Positions 57,026 to 64,000 of a stretch of 64,000 nucleotides of DNA are shown one piece after another. The notes under the pieces were generated by a model. That model ran no database searches, had not been told where the DNA came from, and saw only the letters and a program-made list of their open reading frames with translations. Numbering within the stretch: the stretch's first letter is position 1; every line of letters begins with the position of its first letter. Source of the stretch: Mycolicibacterium rhodesiae JS60 (GTDB lineage: Bacteria; Actinomycetota; Actinomycetes; Mycobacteriales; Mycobacteriaceae); contig AGIQ01000001.1 of assembly GCA_000230935.2 (NCBI GenBank), positions 744,001-808,000 on the forward strand, read 5' to 3'. Position numbers and translations under genes: made by a program.

Positions 57026-57823
57026 CTCGATCACGCCCCTCACGGGCCAACGTGTGTTTGCGACCCGGTTACTTCGGCTGGCCGCTGCAATCGTCGTCGC
57101 GGCTCAGCTGGCCTGTCAAGGACATTTCCTCCGACCGCCCGCGCCCGGATGCGGACGATCGCTGACAGTACCTTGCGTCGAAGTGAAGCCGAGATACGTC
57201 ACCACTTTCCCGCGAGCCGCGATCGGTAGGACCGGCCGCGTCGTAGATCAGCCGATAGACCGGTAGGGCCCGCAGCCTCGTCAGGATCGCCGCTGCGGGA
57301 TTACGCCGCTGCGCTGCCGGTGAGCAACCAATCCGTGATCGCCGGCACGCCATCTCCTCGACGATGATGTTGAGGTGTCTAATTCCACTGTTGCACGCGC
57401 GGCGCGTCTGCTCTGCGTCTCCGGCATGATCCTTGGGCTGCAGTCTTTCACGACGTAGACGGCTGCCCCGGACAAGCCGTTCGAGGTCTCGATACGAGAC
57501 AGCCCAGATCCTGTCGGGCCGGGGTGCTTCGGTTGTTGGGGTGGTGGCGAATGCTGGGACGGGATGTCCACGAACGCGTACGCGATTGAGACAATCGCAC
57601 AGCATAGAAGCTCGGTACGAGACGCCAGTTGCACTCGCTTTGCCGAGTCATGAATCAGCTTGTGGAGCAAGCCATTCCGCATTGATTCTTTGCAAGACAT
57701 CGTTGCGTGCTGTCATTGCCTACGCCCTCGATCGGATCGGCTCTGTGGTCGTGATCCTCAATGTTGGGCTCGGTAGGCGAGGCTGCGGCATACGCTGCCG
57801 ATGGAACCGAGAAAGGGGGAAAC
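57026..57823. other. About 800 bp without a supported gene
   Basis: Overlapping open frames exist on both strands, but none has a convincing start, codon pattern or recognisable motif. Base composition is patchier and less GC-biased than the neighbours, especially near 57560-57700. This suggests eroded coding DNA or a region of old insertion. No repeats or RNA genes are seen. Confidence 0.45.
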
Positions 57824-58195
57824 ATGCGTCGAACAGCTCTGTTGCGTTGCGCTTCCACCGGACTTCTAGCCGCTGCAGCGGCGATCGCGTACGCCTCACC
57901 CGCACTCGCCGATCCGCTGGACCCCATTCCCGGGGAGGGTTTCTTTCTCGTCGGCCCTGACATCGCGCCGGGCCTCTACAACACCAGCGGGTCAGCGTCG
58001 CCGTGGGCGATCTACATCAACGATGTGCCGACACAGGATTCGATGTGCGTGTGGTTCACCTACAGCACGCCGGACACGAACAAGGACCACGTCGTCGCGA
58101 CCAACATGTCCATCGGCCCGATGATGGCGAATATCAACTCGACAGTGAAGGCCTTCGAGTCACACAACTGCGAAGCCTGGACTCGGGTGACCTGA
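57824..58195 (+). CDS. Small secreted protein of unknown function
   Basis: A 123-residue exported protein. Signal peptide about residues 1-30 (MRRTALLRCASTGLLAAAAA ... ALADPLD). The mature part (EGFFLVGPDIAPGLYNTSG; CVWFTYSTPDTNKDH; FESHNCEAWTRV) has two Cys and reads as a small beta-rich domain, similar in outline to other small mycobacterial secreted proteins. AAAGGGGGA precedes the ATG. No partner gene is evident. Confidence 0.8.
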   Translation: MRRTALLRCASTGLLAAAAAIAYASPALADPLDPIPGEGFFLVGPDIAPGLYNTSGSASPWAIYINDVPTQDSMCVWFTYSTPDTNKDHVVATNMSIGPMMANINSTVKAFESHNCEAWTRVT

Positions 58196-58236
58196 CGTGA
58201 GTAAGACGACGGCGGCCGCCGTTTGCCTGATTCAGC

Positions 58237-58695
58237 GTGGGCTTCACCGCACCGGCGGCCAGCACTGCTGATCCCTCGAGCCCGCCGCCGGGCGGCAGTT
58301 CGGTGACGCTGGCGGACCTGCTGTCGGCCCCGGTTCCCGCTCTGTCAGCACGATCCGGGCAACCTGGTCAATGGCGCACTGCCACCGCAAGATTCGCATC
58401 GCGGACCGGTGATGATCGCCAAGAGAAACGACCAGCCCGATACTCCCACAAGATTGCCTTCGGCAGTCTCGCCGGCGGCGACAACGTCGATGCCGCGATG
58501 GTGACGGACTGCGGCGCCGGCGGCGTGCCCTGGCCGGAGATACACGGCCGGGCCGACGCGATTGGGAGGCGATCACGTCACCTGGTTGGCCAACGCACCG
58601 GTGACGCCGAGTGCTGTCCCTCGATTGCGATGGCCGGCGACCTGCGTTGGGACGGTCTGGCTGTGAGCACCCAGAACGTCCGCAGAATCAACTGA
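58237..58695 (+). pseudogene. Frameshifted remnant of a secreted-protein gene
   Basis: Coherent protein-like text jumps between frames: VTLADLLSAPVPAL, then in another frame HDPGNLVNGALPPQDSHRG, back to KIAFGSLAGGDNVDAAMVTD, then GDHVTWLANAPVTPSAVP in another frame, and finally LRWDGLAVSTQNVRRIN before a stop. No single frame keeps them all, so I call a decayed gene with several indels. The pieces look extracytoplasmic in style; the original family is not identified. Confidence 0.6.
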
Positions 58696-59139
58696 TCACA
58701 CCAGCGACGTTGAGATGTCGATCTCCGACGTCAGCGTCTGGTGCACAGGGCAACGTTCGGCGATCGCCAGTAGCCGTTCGCGCTGGTCGTCGTCGAGGGC
58801 GCCCACCAGGGTGATGGACCGGTCGATGTGACTGATGAAGCCTTTCTTGGTCTCGCATTCGGCACAGTCTTCGGCGTGAATGCGCGTGTGCCGCAAGCTG
58901 ACCTCGACCCGCTCCAGCGGCCAGCCCTTCTTGTTCGCGTACATCCGCACCGTCATCGAGGTACACGCCCCAAGGCCGGCCAATAGCAGGTCGTAGGGCG
59001 TCGGTCCGGCGTCGTCGCCGATCGGGCTCGGTTCGTCGGCGAACAGCCGATGCTCGCCCGCCGCGATCTGTTGCGTGTATGTCCCCGTACCCGTTTCGCT
59101 GACGGTCACAGAGCCTTCGCCGGTATGGGATGTCGTCAT
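58696..59139 (-). CDS. OsmC-family peroxiredoxin-like protein
   Basis: A 147-residue OsmC/Ohr-fold protein, a thiol-dependent peroxidase for organic hydroperoxides or a YhfA-like relative. The two redox Cys are in [13 protein letters not shown] (Cys59) and CPVHQTL, at the expected spacing. Start at Met 59139 ([11 protein letters not shown]); the frame is open further upstream but runs over the divergent gene. It opposes the Excalibur-type gene across about 135 bp. Confidence 0.9.
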   Translation of the reverse strand: MTTSHTGEGSVTVSETGTGTYTQQIAAGEHRLFADEPSPIGDDAGPTPYDLLLAGLGACTSMTVRMYANKKGWPLERVEVSLRHTRIHAEDCAECETKKGFISHIDRSITLVGALDDDQRERLLAIAERCPVHQTLTSEIDISTSLV

Positions 59140-59275
59140 AGCTGCATCCAACACGACCTGGACGGAAGGCCCGTGACCGACGCCCGCCGAAGTAAATTTT
59201 GACAAACCAGTCAATTTCGCCGGACTTCCCAATAGCCTCACTCGCTGACAGTGCAATCGAAACGGGGGACTTTTC

Positions 59276-59482
59276 GTGATTCGACCTATCGGCTTGCTCG
59301 CAGCATCTGTTTTCGGCGTCATTGCCATCGGTGTAGCCGCACCGGCGCACGCAGAGCCGAGCGTGCCGTTCAAGAACTGCACCGCCGCGAAGGCGGCCGG
59401 GTACTGCGACATCACCCAAGACAGCCCGCTGTACACGCCCAGCCAGGACCGCGACAGCGACGGCTACGCATGCGAGTGCTGA
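59276..59482 (+). CDS. Small secreted Excalibur calcium-binding-domain protein
   Basis: A 68-residue exported peptide: signal peptide about 1-27 (APAHAEPS), then an Excalibur domain, [20 protein letters not shown] ... [11 protein letters not shown]. The DxDxDG loop resembles an EF-hand calcium site, and three of the four Cys follow the family pattern. GTG start after GGGGGACT. A TTGACA box at 59199 may be the -35 of its promoter. Excalibur domains often occur in cell-surface proteins; its own role is unknown. Confidence 0.85.
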   Translation: MIRPIGLLAASVFGVIAIGVAAPAHAEPSVPFKNCTAAKAAGYCDITQDSPLYTPSQDRDSDGYACEC

Positions 59483-59490
59483 CGGGGTCC

Positions 59491-59988
59491 CTACTCCGCC
59501 GTCGGCTGAATCGACACCAGCCGGAAGGTGCCCGGCGAGGCGTCGTCAGGCGTGAACCGGACTAACAACATGCCCGGGGGGAATTGGGTCGCAAGCTCAT
59601 TCAGCGTCCTGGGCATGAAGGCCCGGGACTTGGCATTGCCGTACCAACCCGGGTCTGACGGATCGACGCTGAGACCCGCGACGCTGTCGATGTTGCTGTC
59701 CCACTGCTGAACGGCATCGGGAAACGGAGCGCCGAACCCGGCTGACTTCTGGTACGCATCCAGTTGTCCCGCAAGGGTTATCGCTCCACCGCCACCGACC
59801 GGTGCCCCGGTGATCGTCCCGTTGACGACGTCGGCGGTCACCGACGCCAGGCGCACGGTGCACACGTTGTCGACAACGGTGGCCGGCGCGCAGAAATCGG
59901 GCAGCGGGTCGGCCTGCGCCGGTGCGGCATTGACCACGGCCGGCAGCGCCAAGGCGAAGACAGCCGCGCACGCACGCATCGACATCAT
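59491..59988 (-). CDS. Secreted protein of unknown function
   Basis: A 165-residue exported protein with signal peptide about 1-27 (APAQADPLPD), then FCAPATVVDNVCTVRLAS with two Cys, and a mature domain ending in MLLVRFTPDDASPGTFRLVSIQ. No recognised family. Met 59988, 59982 or 59979 could start it. It is convergent with the Excalibur gene, 8 bp between stops, and downstream of the IclR gene on the same strand across 30 bp. Confidence 0.78.
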   Translation of the reverse strand: MMSMRACAAVFALALPAVVNAAPAQADPLPDFCAPATVVDNVCTVRLASVTADVVNGTITGAPVGGGGAITLAGQLDAYQKSAGFGAPFPDAVQQWDSNIDSVAGLSVDPSDPGWYGNAKSRAFMPRTLNELATQFPPGMLLVRFTPDDASPGTFRLVSIQPTAE

Positions 59989-60018
59989 GAAAGGTATTCG
60001 GCCGCAGAGGCCCGGCAG

Positions 60019-60903
60019 TTACATGTCATCGGCCAATGCCTCACTCAGCCGGCGGGTCACCGCAGCCAGCTGTTCACCCATCCGGGTGACATCGGCGCCG
60101 CTCATCGGCTCCGCGCTGGGCACCAGGCTGAGCATCAGCGAGATCCGCGAATCCGGTCCGAGAATCGGGGAGTCGACATGGCTCACCGTGTAGGTCTCGT
60201 CCGGCGCGAGGCTGGCCGGGAACCACTCCTCCTGGTGTATCAGTTCGTCGGTCAACGCCTGCGCCAACTGACTCAGGCGCGTCGACCGAACCTCCGCGCT
60301 GCGCACGATCAACGCCAACTCCTGCAGGCGCAAATCTGGCAGCAGGTGAAGCCCGACCGCGTAACCCCGTTGCGTCGCATTGGCTATCGCTTCCCGGTAG
60401 CGATCGCGCACTTCTTCGGGCAGCGTGGCGAGCCACCGCTCGCGGCTGTCCGGGCCACTCCACGCGACCGTCGACGCCCCATACGGCGGGCGGTGCGGGA
60501 ACTGGGTGCCGATCGGCATCGGATGACCGCCGCCGTGCACGCTGCGGATCTGATCGACGACCGTCGAATGGTCCTCGTCCACCGAAAACGCCACACAGTG
60601 CGCGCCCGTCGCCGCCGACAGCTCCGCCATCGCCGACCGCGCCAGCACCAGCGCCGGATACCGGCCCGCCGCCTCCCGGCCGAGGCGAACCATGGCGGGC
60701 CCGAGGTGATAGGTCTTGCGCACCGGGTCGCGCAGCAGCCACCCCGCCCGTGCCAGCTCCGACAGCATCGAATGGCAGCTGGCCTTGTGCACGCCCAGCT
60801 GGCGTGAGACCTCGGCCAATGTCACCCCGCGGCTCCCATCGCCAGCCAGATGCTCGAACAGATTCACGACGCGTTCGGTTTGCGGCGAAGGGCGGGGAGC
60901 CAT
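60019..60903 (-). CDS. IclR-family transcriptional regulator
   Basis: A 294-residue regulator. N-terminal winged HTH (RVVNLFEHLAGDGSRGVTLAEVSRQLGVHKASCHSMLSELARAGW) and a GAF-like effector domain (about 85-280; FSVDEDHSTVVDQIRSV; ATQRGYAVGLHLLPDLRL). IclR proteins usually control an adjacent catabolic operon, here the divergent SDR-ADC-amidohydrolase genes. Start is ATG 60903, next to a palindrome that is the likely operator. Confidence 0.9.
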   Translation of the reverse strand: MAPRPSPQTERVVNLFEHLAGDGSRGVTLAEVSRQLGVHKASCHSMLSELARAGWLLRDPVRKTYHLGPAMVRLGREAAGRYPALVLARSAMAELSAATGAHCVAFSVDEDHSTVVDQIRSVHGGGHPMPIGTQFPHRPPYGASTVAWSGPDSRERWLATLPEEVRDRYREAIANATQRGYAVGLHLLPDLRLQELALIVRSAEVRSTRLSQLAQALTDELIHQEEWFPASLAPDETYTVSHVDSPILGPDSRISLMLSLVPSAEPMSGADVTRMGEQLAAVTRRLSEALADDM

Positions 60904-60912
60904 GCTGCAATG

Positions 60913-60927
60913 GTCGCATAATGCGAC
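60913..60927. promoter_or_regulatory. Palindromic operator candidate between IclR and SDR genes
   Basis: GTCGCAT-A-ATGCGAC (60913-60927) is a perfect 7-1-7 inverted repeat, 9 bp upstream of the IclR start. A TATAGG box at 60940-60945 lies about 7 bp before the SDR start at 60953, consistent with a leaderless transcript from this side. Confidence 0.55.
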
Positions 60928-60952
60928 TGCTTGCGGTGTTATAGGCGACCAT

Positions 60953-61888
60953 GTGACGATGGCCACAATGAACGACCTTCTTGGCAAAGTGGCCGTCGTC
61001 ACCGGGGGCGCGGGTGGGATCGGCCGCGCCATGGGCAGGCGATTCGGCCAGGAAGGCATGAAGGTCGTCCTCGCCGACGTCCTCGCCGAACCGCTCGACG
61101 ACGCGACGCGGGAACTGACCGACGACGGTATCGACGCCATCGGCGTCGTCACCGACGTCACCGACTATTCGTCGGTCGAAGCCCTCGCCAAACAGACACT
61201 TGACCGCTTCGGCGGGGCGCACGTCGTGTGCAACAACGCCGGCACCGGCGCGGTCTCCGAGGGCTACATGTGGGAACACGACCTCGCCGACTGGCGCTGG
61301 GGCATCGACGTCAACGTGCTGGGCGTCATCCACGGCATCAAGGCCTTCGTGCCCATCCTGCTCGAGCAGGGTCGCGGGCACATCGTCAATACCTGCTCGG
61401 GCAACGGCGGATTCGCGCCGATCGCCAGGGGAGCGATGGGCGGACCCGCCACCGCGGTCTACCCGATGACCAAGGCCGCGGTGCTGTGTTTGACCGAGAG
61501 TCTCTATACGCATCTGGAGATGACCGGGACCGGGGTGCGCGCGCACGTGCTGTTTCCCGGCGGCTTTCTGAACACCGGCATTTGGGAGTCGTGGCGCCAC
61601 CGGCCCACGCAGTACGCCGCGACCCAGGAACGTCACAGCCCCGATCAGACCCTGGCCAAAGTGGTGGACCGGTTCGAATCTGCCGGTGTGCACATCGAAT
61701 TCACGCCGCTGGAGACGGTCGCTGACCAGGTCATCGAGGGAATCCGGGCCGACAGCTTCTGGATGATGGGCCCGCCCGCGCCGTCCGATCAGGTCGTGGC
61801 CAAGAAGGCGGCATCGATCCTGGGTCGTGACGAGCCCGACTACCTGGTCGACGTGCTCGGCAAGGCCGCCGAGAACGCCTCGGACTGA
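60953..61888 (+). CDS. Short-chain dehydrogenase/reductase
   Basis: A 311-residue NAD(P)-dependent SDR. The cofactor motif is VVTGGAGGIGRAMG, followed by NNAGTG; catalytic Tyr and Lys are in YPMTKAAVL, with Ser in the NTCSGNGG strand. Starts at GTG 60953, ATG 60959 and ATG 60968 are all possible; a TATAGG box 8 bp before the GTG favours a leaderless start there. First gene of the IclR-linked operon, 15 bp before the decarboxylase-like gene. It probably oxidises or reduces a cyclic intermediate. Confidence 0.9.
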   Translation: MTMATMNDLLGKVAVVTGGAGGIGRAMGRRFGQEGMKVVLADVLAEPLDDATRELTDDGIDAIGVVTDVTDYSSVEALAKQTLDRFGGAHVVCNNAGTGAVSEGYMWEHDLADWRWGIDVNVLGVIHGIKAFVPILLEQGRGHIVNTCSGNGGFAPIARGAMGGPATAVYPMTKAAVLCLTESLYTHLEMTGTGVRAHVLFPGGFLNTGIWESWRHRPTQYAATQERHSPDQTLAKVVDRFESAGVHIEFTPLETVADQVIEGIRADSFWMMGPPAPSDQVVAKKAASILGRDEPDYLVDVLGKAAENASD

Positions 61889-61903
61889 AGAAGGAGGAAA
61901 GCG

Positions 61904-62707
61904 TTGAGCACCAACACCGTTCGGTACGGCCCGCGCCCACCCGAGGCCCGCGTCGACCATGAGATCGACGCCACGAAGGCGCCCATCGCCACCGAAGCCG
62001 TCACCGTCACCTACCTCACCGACCCGGACATCGTGGCAGCCGTGCTGCCGAAGCCGCTGGAGCCTGCGGCCGAGCCGCTGGTGCGGATTCAGCTTCAGCG
62101 GGTTCAGATCGAGGGCAGACCGCCGTTCGGCTCGGCGGTCTTCTCGGTCACCGCCCGGCACGGCGACCTGGCCGGCGACTACCCGCTCTTCATGCCCCAA
62201 TCCACCGAGCAGTCGGTCACCGGTGGACGTGAAACCTTCGGCGAGCCAAAGAAACTGGCCGACATCGCGGTCGACCGTGACGGAGACGACGTCACCGCGT
62301 CGGTCGCCCGGCTGGGGTATCCGCTCATCACGGTCACCGGCCGCATCAGTGGGCCTGCGGAACTCCCGCCCGACCAGATGAACACCGAGTTCTATTTCAA
62401 ATTCCTGCGCGCCCCCGACGGTGGCGGCATCACCGACCCCCACCTGGTCTACGGCGAATACCACCGGCACTACGAGCTGCTGGAAAACATCGACGGCACG
62501 CTCGAATTGGGGGAGTCGCCGCTGGACCCGGTCGCCGATATCGTTGTCCGCGAGATCAAGTCGATCACGTGGTGTCGTCGACGCACCGTCCAGGTCGGGC
62601 GGATCGCGGAACGGGTACCGCAGGACTGGCTGTTGCCGTACGTGCATCAACGCTATGACGACGTGGCCCTGCTCGCAGCCCCGAGGCCTGAGCCGACACG
62701 GGTCTAG
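61904..62707 (+). CDS. Acetoacetate decarboxylase-family protein
   Basis: A 267-residue protein of the acetoacetate decarboxylase superfamily (LPKPLEP, FSVTARHGDLAGDYPLFMP, GGRETFGEPKKLADI). Lys116/117 in EPKK fits the Schiff-base lysine. TTG start 61904, supported by AAGGAGGAAA at a good distance. Whether it decarboxylates or, like related enzymes, acts as a hydratase or aldolase cannot be told. It is in the same operon as the SDR and amidohydrolases. Confidence 0.85.
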   Translation: MSTNTVRYGPRPPEARVDHEIDATKAPIATEAVTVTYLTDPDIVAAVLPKPLEPAAEPLVRIQLQRVQIEGRPPFGSAVFSVTARHGDLAGDYPLFMPQSTEQSVTGGRETFGEPKKLADIAVDRDGDDVTASVARLGYPLITVTGRISGPAELPPDQMNTEFYFKFLRAPDGGGITDPHLVYGEYHRHYELLENIDGTLELGESPLDPVADIVVREIKSITWCRRRTVQVGRIAERVPQDWLLPYVHQRYDDVALLAAPRPEPTRV

Positions 62708-62710
62708 CGC

Positions 62711-63925
62711 ATGGACCGCTACACTGTCATCTCGGCGGACTGCCATGCTGGCGCCGACCTGCTCGACTATCGCGAGTATCTCGATCCGGTCTACCGGGAC
62801 GAATTCGACAGCTGGGCAGCGACATACGTGAACCCGTTCGCCGATCTCGCCGATGCCGACGCCGAACGCAACTGGGACAGCGACCGTCGCAACGCCGACT
62901 TGGATGTCGAAGGCGTCGCGGGGGAGGTCATCTACCCCAATACCATTCCGCCGTTCTTTCCGTCGTCGAGTCTGGCCGCGACCCCGCCGGAGACCGCCAA
63001 CGAGCTCGAACTGCGCTGCGCCGGATTGCGTGCGCACAACCGCTGGCTGGCCGACTTCTGCTCCCTGTCGCCCGAGCGGCGGGCCGGGGTGGGACAGGTC
63101 ATGCTGCAAGACCTCGACGAAGCCATCGCCGAGATCGACCGGATCGCGAAACTCGGTCTGCGCGGCGGTGTTCTGCTGCCCGGAATCCCGCCAGGGGCGG
63201 CCATCCCGCAGCTCTATGCCGAACACTGGGAGCCCCTGTGGGCGGCGTGCGCCGAGGCGGGCGTCGTGATCAACCACCACGGCGGCAACGCCGGACCGAG
63301 CCCGCTCGATGGATGGGGCAGCTCGTTCGCGATATGGGTGTACGAGACGCACTGGTTCGCCCACCGGGCGCTGTGGCACTTGATCTTCAGCGGTGCCATG
63401 GATCGCCATCCGGATCTCACCGTGGTCTTCACCGAACAAGGCGCCGGGTGGATCCCGGCCACCCTCGACTCACTCGACGTCGCTGCGGCCCGCTACGCGC
63501 GCGAAGGCTCGGCGATCGCCCGCTTCGCCGGCCCCACCGCCGGATCGCTGAGCCGCAAGCCCAGCGAGTTCTGGGCCAGGCAGTGCTACGTCGGTGCCAG
63601 CTTCATGCGGCCCGTCGAGTGCGCCGAGCGCCACGCCATCGGCGTCGATCGCATCATGTGGGGAAGTGACTACCCGCATCTGGAAGGAACCGGGTTCTTC
63701 ACCCGAGAAGCGTTGCGCTACACCTTCTCCGGCGTGCCACCCGAAGAAGTGGCGGCCATGCTCGGCGGCAATGCGGCGGCCGTCTACGGCTTCGACCTGG
63801 CGGCGTTGCAACCCTTGACCGATCGCATCGGCCCGACGGTGGCCGAAGTCGCCGAGCCGCTCACCGAGGTACCCGTTGGTGCGAGCAGCACCGTCTTCGA
63901 GCCCGACCCCATCCGAACCTGGTAA
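62711..63925 (+). CDS. Amidohydrolase_2-family metal hydrolase or decarboxylase
   Basis: A 404-residue TIM-barrel protein of the amidohydrolase-related family that includes ACMSD. It starts MDRYTVISADCHAG (metal ligands in the SADCH strand). INHHGGNAGPSP supplies a metal His, and MWGSDYPHLEG the conserved catalytic Asp. Three bases separate it from the decarboxylase-like gene. Family members cleave or decarboxylate ring-derived acids, so the operon is probably for breaking down an aromatic or alicyclic compound. Confidence 0.88.
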   Translation: MDRYTVISADCHAGADLLDYREYLDPVYRDEFDSWAATYVNPFADLADADAERNWDSDRRNADLDVEGVAGEVIYPNTIPPFFPSSSLAATPPETANELELRCAGLRAHNRWLADFCSLSPERRAGVGQVMLQDLDEAIAEIDRIAKLGLRGGVLLPGIPPGAAIPQLYAEHWEPLWAACAEAGVVINHHGGNAGPSPLDGWGSSFAIWVYETHWFAHRALWHLIFSGAMDRHPDLTVVFTEQGAGWIPATLDSLDVAAARYAREGSAIARFAGPTAGSLSRKPSEFWARQCYVGASFMRPVECAERHAIGVDRIMWGSDYPHLEGTGFFTREALRYTFSGVPPEEVAAMLGGNAAAVYGFDLAALQPLTDRIGPTVAEVAEPLTEVPVGASSTVFEPDPIRTW

Positions 63926-63939
63926 GTGAAAGGCCCGCC

Positions 63940-64000
63940 GTGAACGACGTAGACCCGTACTTGATCATCTCCGCAGACACCCATGCCGAGCTTCCCACCG
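63940..64000 (+). CDS. Second amidohydrolase-family gene, 3' end beyond window
   Basis: Only the first 20 codons are visible: GTG 63940 after GAAAGG, then NDVDPYLIISADTHAELPT. The ISADTHAE strand parallels ISADCHAG of the preceding gene, so this is very likely a paralogous amidohydrolase. It begins 14 bp after its neighbour, in the same operon. Confidence 0.75.
   Translation, partial: MNDVDPYLIISADTHAELPT

Noticed and set aside
57069..57700. Overlapping minus-strand frames in the gene-poor stretch
   Set aside because: No start signal, no motif, and composition unlike real genes; possibly eroded DNA.
60074..63439. A 1121-codon open frame on the minus strand
   Set aside because: It lies antisense to the SDR, decarboxylase-like and amidohydrolase genes, has no recognisable motif, and is explained by high-GC codon bias.

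Overview
The window is GC-rich actinobacterial chromosome and reads as a Mycobacterium, most likely a fast grower of the Mycolicibacterium type. The evidence is an ESX-4 type VII secretion locus, cutinase-like serine hydrolases, F420-type enzymes, groES with the His-tailed groEL1, and a gene order that follows M. tuberculosis Rv3455c to Rv3417c in reverse (synteny recalled from memory, not searched). Many genes start with GTG and overlap by ATGA or GTGA, as is usual in mycobacterial operons.

Layout. 1-3.5 kb: end of truA and four tandem cutinase-like genes on the minus strand. 3.6-8.5 kb: a DMT exporter diverging from a CGNR zinc-finger protein, a saccharopine-dehydrogenase-like reductase, and a large FAD oxidoreductase. 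8.5-15.4 kb: an accessory block that I cannot match to a described system. It holds a class III cyclase/ATPase/TPR protein, two tightly coupled unknown proteins, and, divergently, a third unknown protein coupled to a polyprenyl diphosphate synthase. 15.5-24.6 kb: ESX-4 (eccB4, mycP4, eccD4, eccC4, an Rv3446c-type gene, esxU, esxT), with an unusually short EccD4. 24.8-30.1 kb: GAF regulator, aldehyde and alcohol dehydrogenases, acetyltransferase, thioesterase; these lie between esxT and rplM, which are adjacent in M. tuberculosis.

30.2-41 kb: housekeeping genes rplM, rpsI, glmM, glmS, nnr and gadB, with an EspC-like/WXG-like pair after glmM, an LLM oxidoreductase and a hydrolase-fold protein that lacks its nucleophile. 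42-47.5 kb: a deazaflavin-type reductase and a GntR-linked cluster (dimethylglycine/sarcosine-type dehydrogenase, choline-kinase-like protein, HAD phosphatase). 47.6-53.6 kb: one compact operon, alr - hydrolase - tsaE - tsaB - rimI - tsaD, then an epoxide hydrolase. 53.7-55.9 kb: groES-groEL1 under a perfect CIRCE operator. 56-60 kb: small secreted or membrane proteins, an OsmC protein, an Excalibur-type peptide, a decayed gene and gene-poor DNA. 60-64 kb: an IclR-controlled catabolic operon (SDR, acetoacetate-decarboxylase-like, amidohydrolase, and the start of a second amidohydrolase) that runs off the window.

Three long hairpins share the outer arms CGAGCAGAC/GTCTGCTCG (24.7, 29.6 and 55.9 kb) and look like one dispersed palindromic repeat family. 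The best candidate for something undescribed is the 8.5-15.4 kb block: a prenyl-diphosphate synthase and a desaturase-like flavoenzyme packaged with a nucleotidyl cyclase and three proteins of helical, partly beta-sandwich architecture.
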